Shown: one piece after another, positions 7,220-11,355 of the stretch
Position numbering within the stretch: the first letter of the stretch is position 1
How the letters are laid out: every line of letters starts with the position of its first letter
Origin: Antrodiella citrinella
Lineage: Eukaryota > Basidiomycota > Agaricomycetes > Polyporales > Steccherinaceae
Assembly (NCBI GenBank): GCA_004802725.1
Contig: SGPM01000577.1
Location: 1 to 11,355 of the forward strand
Length of the DNA: 11,355 nucleotides
Direction: 5' to 3'
The notes under the pieces: generated by a model
Database searches by the model: none
The model's input: the letters and a program-made list of their open reading frames with translations, nothing else
What the model was told of the DNA's origin: nothing
Translations under genes and position numbers: made by a program

Positions 7220-7725
7220 TCACGAAGTTACACGAACATATGGCCGCCTTGTCAAATGCCCGCTATCAACCACCCGCCGTAACTCGATGCTGCACATGTC
7301 CACGGAATCAATTATCTTATCGGTAGGTCCATATCCCGAAGTCCATACGACGTGATTAGGCAAATCGAGCGTGTATTGGCTACAGACTTCGAGCCCGGGT
7401 ACTGATTCAAACCCCGACACACGATTTGCGGTTTGCGGTCAGCGGTGGTATACGCTTTCGCACCACTCGTCAGCATGTCTAGAAATAGAATATGTCCGTC
7501 ACACACATGTACACATAAAATAAACCGAGCAATTTACCTGTGGATGAAGATACAGCCTGAGGCGTAGTGTTCAAGATCGTCCCTGATTGAGCGCCCATCA
7601 GCCAGCAAGAACGAATATTGACGTGGCCGCGCCACACTGGAGGCTGGTCTTTGAAGGTGAGTATGATGATCCCATTCATAGAGGCTGCATACTGACGACA
7701 ATGCAAGCAGTAGGTGGGTTGACAT
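7220..7725 (-). pseudogene. Possible two-exon gene remnant of unknown function, with one in-frame stop
   Basis: On the minus strand an ATG at 7725-7723 opens a frame beginning MSTHLLLALSSV, which is signal-peptide-like. It runs to 7538 and ends ...CIFIHR. A 59-base intron-like segment (7537-7479) starts GTAAAT and ends TTTCTAG after a T-rich run. After splicing the frame continues from 7478 as HADEWCESVYHR, meets a TGA at 7441-7439, and then stays open for a further 73 codons (segments such as CSQYTLDLPNHVVWTSGYG) to the stop ending at 7220. The joined length is 149 codons. A single C-to-T change (CGA to TGA) would explain the internal stop. No family is recognised, and the whole call rests on reading-frame continuity and splice-like sites. 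It could be chance, or a fragment of a host gene or another transposon. Confidence 0.22.
7657..7710 (+). other. Intron-like segment on the plus strand, possibly in the hAT 5' leader
   Basis: GTGAGT at 7657, a TACTGAC branch-like motif near 7690-7696 and CAG ending at 7710 give a 54-base segment with the same size and signals as the introns of the downstream transposase gene. Downstream of 7711 all plus frames are soon interrupted. If real, it would therefore be an untranslated leader intron of a longer hAT transcript or part of a lost gene. It conflicts with the minus-strand candidate over the same bases. Confidence 0.25.
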
Positions 7726-7738
7726 GGGGCAAACCTGG

Positions 7739-7750
7739 TTCAACGTTGAA
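7739..7750. repeat. 12-base perfect palindrome TTCAACGTTGAA
   Basis: TTCAACGTTGAA reads the same on both strands. Just outside it, GGTTCA (7737-7742) and TGAACC (7754-7759) form a second inverted pair. It might be a subterminal transposase-binding or regulatory site of the hAT element, but nothing in the sequence proves a role. Confidence 0.5.
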
Positions 7751-7819
7751 AGGTGAACCGTGTGACATTAGCTGTCAAACGAAGCGGAGGCAGTAGTGAG
7801 GGAGCGCCAAGTGCGGCCA

Positions 7820-7866
7820 CCCTCGCTTTCACTTACGCCTCCCTCGCTTTCACTTACACCTCCCTC
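7820..7866 (+). repeat. 21-base tandem repeat, 2.3 copies
   Basis: CCCTCGCTTTCACTTAC occurs at 7820-7836 and again at 7841-7857, exactly 21 bases apart, and CCCTC starts a third unit at 7862. It lies about 85 bases upstream of the TATA box of the hAT gene. It may be a subterminal repeat bound by the transposase or a promoter element; the role is inferred from position only. Confidence 0.75.
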
Positions 7867-7948
7867 AAAAACTTCATCCACACTGTTTCATGTCCGTCTG
7901 GACTCTGGACCTTATCGCGTGGCGCGCTGTTGCCGAACCAGTGGCCTG

Positions 7949-7954
7949 TATAAA
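7949..7954 (+). promoter_or_regulatory. TATA box of the hAT transposase gene
   Basis: TATAAA lies 50 bases before the start codon at 8005, inside CTGTATAAAGTGG. The distance leaves a short leader of about 20-30 bases. The start codon itself sits in CACCATGCC, a strong eukaryotic context. Confidence 0.55.
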
Positions 7955-8004
7955 GTGGTGAGTACACTATTCCACAAGTTCGGCCTCCATTCTCCAATCT
8001 CACC

Positions 8005-11000
8005 ATGCCTCAGTTGAATAAACGTTCCCGTACTGCGTCGTCTCGGGCCAGCTCCAACCCCCCATCGATCCGCTCATCTGCAAGTCCTAGTCCCTCAGCA
8101 GGGACGAGTCAACATCAACCGTCTAATGTACCTACCGCTCAGTCTGTGACCGATCGCGAAACAGAGGCCCTCAGACGGTTCAACAAACGTTACGATGTCA
8201 CCAAGTTATCCGCCGAGGATATTCTAGGTGAGTACTTCTGACTTCAGCCTTTGATTCTTTTCTACCGCTCAGCCTTCGTTGTAATTTATCTTAGTGGTGC
8301 AGCAAAAGAAGTGGAAGTCAGACGTCTACAAGCACTTCAAGGAGCCGGTGATAGTCACGCAAGATGATGGGACGGTGCTGTATAAGTTCGTTTGTAATGT
8401 CATTCGACCTGGGTGCGTGTTAGTATCTGTTCCTTTCATATGCTATACTGACATTGTCCGTAGTATCTCGCCCTCGTCAGTGTCTCGTGTCCGTCATGAC
8501 GACTCGACAAGCAACCTGTCGCGCCACATCAGGATCTGTAACCCGAAGGTTCTAGCACCCGGCACTGGCATAGAGCAGTTCGCTCATGGCTCCACCTACA
8601 ACAAGGCGCACTTTCGGTTCCTCATTGCCCTCTGGATTGCGCGCCGACATCGCCCTCATGCTATCGTCAGCGACCCAGAGCTGCTGCAGCTCTTTCGAAT
8701 GCTGTACGCGAAGGTTGAGGTCCCATCCCCCAGTACAGTGTCTCGCGATATACGTGAGATCTTTCTCATGTCTCGTGCTAATGTTGCCGCACAATTGCAG
8801 GTATGTGTGTTGTTGTCTCGGCTGCAAAATGTGCACTAATATACTTGTTTACAGGCGCATGTTGGCCGGTTGCACCTGTGTATTGATGGTTGGACGTCTC
8901 CCAATGTCATCTCATTTCTCGGCGTAACCGTTCACTACATGGACACGGAGGCTACCGAGGGCGCGCAGATGCGATCGTTCATCTTGGACTTTGTCCGGTA
9001 AGCTTCTATATTATGATACCGAACACCCAGTTCACTGAATGAGACATGTCATCGACAGACTTCTTCACAATCACACCGGCAAGTACCTTGCTAAGCAACT
9101 GTCACAATGCTTGAGAGAGTACGGCATCGAGAAAAAGGTGAGAGTTGTATGTTCCAGGTACTACATTGTACTGACTCTCCTCGCAGATCCTCGGTATCAC
9201 CGCCGATAATGCATCAAACAACGACACCCTCATCATCGAGATGGAGTCTCTCGGTGGGGCGAACTCGAGCCAAACCCGCGTGCGGTGCTTCGCGCACATC
9301 ATCAACCTCGTTGTCAAAGTAAGGTCAGTCCTTTTGTATGTATCATATCCACTTGCTTATGCCTTGTTCACTGGCAGGCCATCCTCTCTCTCTTCGTCAC
9401 CAAACGCTCTAAGACTCCAACCAACGGTGCTGAAGATGCCAATCCCGGTGATGAGGAAGACGACCTCAACGCCAAAGACGATTTGGACGAAGCTCCAGAA
9501 GACGGTGAACAAGATGGTGATGAAGACCCAGACGGTATGCCAGGCCAGGATGAAGATGAATATGAAGAGGATCCGGGGCGTGAGGCAGATGACCTGCGGC
9601 TTGTAGAGGCGGCCGTGGCAGAGGCGGGGGAGGATGAGGATATGTTGGGATCGGATGAGCAATTGATAGCGCGCCACGCTGTTTCCAAGGTACGTTCCAA
9701 TGTTCCATTTTGTTCGATGTCCTTACTAACCTGTCTACCATAGCTTACGCAACTCGCGAAGCGTGTGTTCCATTCCCCGTCCATTCGTCACGATCTCAAG
9801 ACCCAGTGCGAGAGCTGTGGTATCACGCCCAAGCAGATGATTCGGACGGTGGCCACACGTTGGAACTCGACATCGGACGCCATTGCTCGCGCTCTCGAGC
9901 TTCGTCTTGCTATCAACAAGCTGCTCGCTCTGTCCAAGTATGATCAGCCTGGGAAGAAGGGACTACGTCGTTTCAAGCTTTTCGACCCCGAGTGGGTGAT
10001 CCTCGAGAGGATTCACCCACTTCTCCAGGTACGTCATGGCTGCTTGTATCTTGCCTTCAATGCACTGATAGTACTTGCTGTATAATGTAGAAGTTTGTCC
10101 TCGCAACGAAGATCATCTCCAAGACGAACACTCCTCTCATCCATCAAGTCATACCGGTCATCGACATCCTCACTGAGAACCTCCAGCAGACGATTGACGA
10201 CCGAAGCCTACCGAAGATGGTTCGGCGAGCTGCAAAACGAGGCCTTACCGTGCTGAACAAGTACTACTCAGCAACGGACCAGTCCGTCATGTATCGGATT
10301 GCCATGTGTGAGTACTAGTATGATTTGCGCGACTTACTACAACTGACCGAATCATTGTAGTACTTCACCCTCGCTACAAGGCTGAATACTTCAGGCGTCA
10401 ACAATGGGAGCCTGCGTGGATCGCTACTGCACTCGAACTGCTGCGCGAGCAGTGGACGACATACTACAAGCCCAAACCCGCGGTCGCAGTTAACAGAGCG
10501 AGTTCTCAGGCATCTACTGTACGTTCTTGATGTCGTTGTATTTGGTTGCGTAACTGATTAGTGAGTACATAGGCTACTACTAGCGTCGAAGACACCACTA
10601 TGGAAGACCTGTTCTTCAAGAGGCCCGACGCTGCTACTTCAGTCTCAGTCGACGCACTCGAAGAGTATCTGGCGAGTCCAACATTGCCGTCTATCAACGA
10701 TCCGCTGCCATTTTGGGGCAGCCAACTGACTGCTACTACCGGACAATATGGCCTCGCGCGGATGGCATTAGATTTTCTTTCGGCGCCGGGTAAGTAATCC
10801 AATCATGTGAGTATTGTTGGACCCCTCTAATGGTGTCGTTCCTTCAAGCATCTTCCACCGACGTTGAACGTGCCTTCTCTCGCGGCTCGCTCACTGTGAC
10901 AAAGCGTCGACATGCACTGAATGATGAGTCGGTACGGTCCGCTGCTGTTATTGGCTCGTGGGCCGGGCTCAAGAACGCCATTCCCGAGGTCGAGATTGTC

Positions 11001-11090
11001 AAGATGTTCAGTGACAAGAGTAAGCGGGCGAAAACTAGCAACGTCTACGAAGAGGGTGATGGCGCGGCAAACGCAATTGAAATTGACTAG
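8005..11090 (+). CDS. hAT-family transposase, 12 exons, 820 aa, intact
   Basis: Exons: 8005-8227, 8295-8412, 8464-8800, 8855-8997, 9059-9137, 9187-9318, 9378-9689, 9744-10028, 10091-10307, 10361-10518, 10573-10789, 10849-11090. All introns are GT-AG, 49-67 bases, several with CTAAC/CTAAT/CTGAC branch sites, and the joined frame has no stop. Domains: a Ser/Pro-rich N-terminus; a BED-like zinc-finger region at about 75-140 (C108, DDSTSNL, H135, C139); the catalytic core with D237 in LHLCIDGWTS, D307 in TADNASNN, FAHIINL at 335-341 and TRWNST at 486-491; a Glu/Asp-rich insertion at about 363-442; LHPRYK at about 617-622; and the hAT dimerisation domain from YLASP (700-704) through LARMALDFLSAP to ASSTDVERAFS (741-751). 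E747 is the likely third acidic residue of the DDE set. It is close to annotated fungal 'RICESLEEPER-like' transposases. It excises and reinserts its element in the nucleus. Confidence 0.88.
8413..8463 (+). other. Intron 2 of the hAT gene: in-frame, stop-free
   Basis: GTGCGT donor, TACTGAC branch-like motif and TAG acceptor mark this 51-base intron. Its length is a multiple of three and it contains no stop, so retention would add 17 residues (with two cysteines) between C108 and the H135/C139 pair of the BED-like finger. Removal gives RPG-ISPSSVSRVRHDD, which fits the family better. Confidence 0.6.
9438..9675 (+). other. Acidic low-complexity insertion within the hAT transposase
   Basis: Exon 7 is dominated by GAT/GAC/GAA/GAG codons, giving a Glu/Asp-rich stretch at about residues 363-442 with runs such as DEEDD and DEDEYEEDP. 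It follows FAHIINLVVK and precedes TRWNST, the position where hAT transposases carry their variable insertion domain. The low complexity makes it prone to length variation between copies. Confidence 0.6.
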
Positions 11091-11170
11091 TCTATGACTC
11101 TATGTACCTTGTATCTAATCTACTCAATAAGTCTCTACGTCTTCATGAACTCTTTGCGACCTCAGACCCA

Positions 11171-11185
11171 CACTGTCCCACAGTG
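11171..11185. repeat. Hairpin CACTGT-CCC-ACAGTG
   Basis: Perfect 6-base arms flank a 3-base loop. The CAGTG/CACTG core resembles hAT terminal motifs, so it may be a subterminal transposase site. Confidence 0.6.
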
Positions 11186-11191
11186 CTCGCC

Positions 11192-11270
11192 GCTACCGAG
11201 ACTCGAGCTGTGTTCCAGTTTGAAGTTTGAACTTCATGATTGTTGATATGGTTGTCGACTCGTCGGTAGC
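11192..11270. repeat. Inverted repeat GCTACCGA / TCGGTAGC
   Basis: The 8-base arms are at 11192-11199 and 11263-11270 and are perfect reverse complements. They enclose a second palindrome, TGAAGTT-TG-AACTTCA (11221-11236). The nested arrangement suggests a folded subterminal structure of the hAT right end or a transcript 3' end. Confidence 0.55.
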
Positions 11271-11283
11271 CACAGGCCCTGTG
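11271..11283. repeat. Hairpin CACAGG-C-CCTGTG
   Basis: Perfect 6-base arms with a single-base centre, directly abutting the preceding inverted repeat arm and six bases before the CACTG motif at 11289. Confidence 0.6.
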
Positions 11284-11355
11284 CGGGGCACTGCGGGCCA
11301 ATATTACATAGATTTGAGAAGTGCAGTTATTGTACTTTGTCTTTTTTCAATTGAT

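Larger units (their letters stand above)
7095..8004. other. Stretch between the two elements, no confident gene
   Basis: I see no recognised protein domain. The stretch holds a possible degraded spliced gene on the minus strand (7220-7725), an opposite-strand intron-like signal (7657-7710), a 12-base palindrome at 7739-7750, a 21-base tandem repeat and the TATA box of the hAT transposase gene. The left end of the hAT element must lie somewhere in this stretch, but no terminal inverted repeat could be fixed. Confidence 0.5.
8005..11090 (+). mobile_element. hAT-superfamily DNA transposon (coding part; ends not resolved)
   Basis: An uninterrupted spliced transposase gene defines the element. 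The superfamily normally has short terminal inverted repeats and 8-bp target duplications. I could not find a convincing pair in 7095-8004 against 11091-11355, so the limits given are only those of the coding region. Candidate right-end structures are the hairpins at 11171-11293. Either the ends are too short and diverged to see by eye, or one lies outside the window, or they are lost and the gene is a stranded or domesticated transposase. Confidence 0.75.
11091..11355. other. Downstream of the hAT gene: hairpin-rich tail
   Basis: No gene is seen. AATAAG at 11126-11131 might serve as a weak polyadenylation signal. Perfect short hairpins cluster at 11171-11283. CACTG at 11289-11293 is a possible right terminus, because hAT elements often begin CAGTG or CAGGG and so end CACTG or CCCTG. 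No matching left end was found. Confidence 0.45.

Noticed and set aside
7939..7946. CAGTGGCC as the left hAT terminus
   Set aside because: It lies beside the TATA box. The match to the right-side CACTG region is only a few bases, and the preceding 8 bases do not match those after 11293.
7753..8017. Two overlapping plus frames upstream of the hAT gene
   Set aside because: Their openness comes from the 21-base (3n) tandem repeat. No domain, good start context or splice link to the transposase is seen.
9357..9784. Minus-strand frames (Ser-rich and hydrophobic) opposite hAT exon 7
   Set aside because: They are antisense readings of the Asp/Glu codon-rich insertion.

Overview
The window looks like a transposon-rich stretch of a filamentous fungus, most likely a basidiomycete (Agaricomycetes). 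The reasons are the many very short introns (49-67 bases) with GTRNGT-type donors and CTRAC/CTAAT-like branch points, the pyrimidine-rich leader before the first ORF, and the families of the two mobile elements. No host housekeeping gene, tRNA, rRNA or CRISPR array was recognised. The organism call is inference.

Bases 1-438 are a flank/leader with a tract of degenerate palindromic decamers of the ACCCGCGGGT type and a CT-rich stretch. Bases 439-6880 carry a two-ORF non-LTR (LINE-type) retrotransposon, probably of the fungal Tad1-like group. ORF1 (439-2892) is a nucleic-acid-binding gag-like protein with an RGG-like segment and three C-terminal zinc knuckles. ORF2 (2885-6880) carries an AP-endonuclease-like nuclease, a reverse transcriptase with a YVDD active site, and the first third of an RNase H domain. 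The two ORFs overlap by 8 bases (ATGAGTAG), which suggests termination-reinitiation. Neither ORF has an internal stop. ORF2, however, ends just after the second predicted RNase H catalytic residue and then runs into a second tract of the same decamers (about 6918-7094).

Bases 7095-8004 have no confident gene. They hold a weak, possibly spliced minus-strand gene remnant (7220-7725), an intron-like signal on the plus strand (7657-7710), a 21-base tandem repeat (7820-7866) and a TATA box (7949-7954).

Bases 8005-11090 encode a complete hAT-superfamily transposase. I resolve it into 12 exons and 11 introns that join without a stop into 820 residues: a BED-like N-terminus, DDE-type catalytic blocks, an acidic insertion and the C-terminal hAT dimerisation domain. 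Terminal inverted repeats and 8-bp target duplications could not be identified. Bases 11091-11355 contain several perfect short hairpins that may belong to the hAT right end.

The retroelement proteins would work together: ORF1 coats the element RNA and ORF2 nicks the target and reverse-transcribes it. The hAT transposase is an independent cut-and-paste system. The two look like neighbours in a repeat-rich region, not parts of one system.
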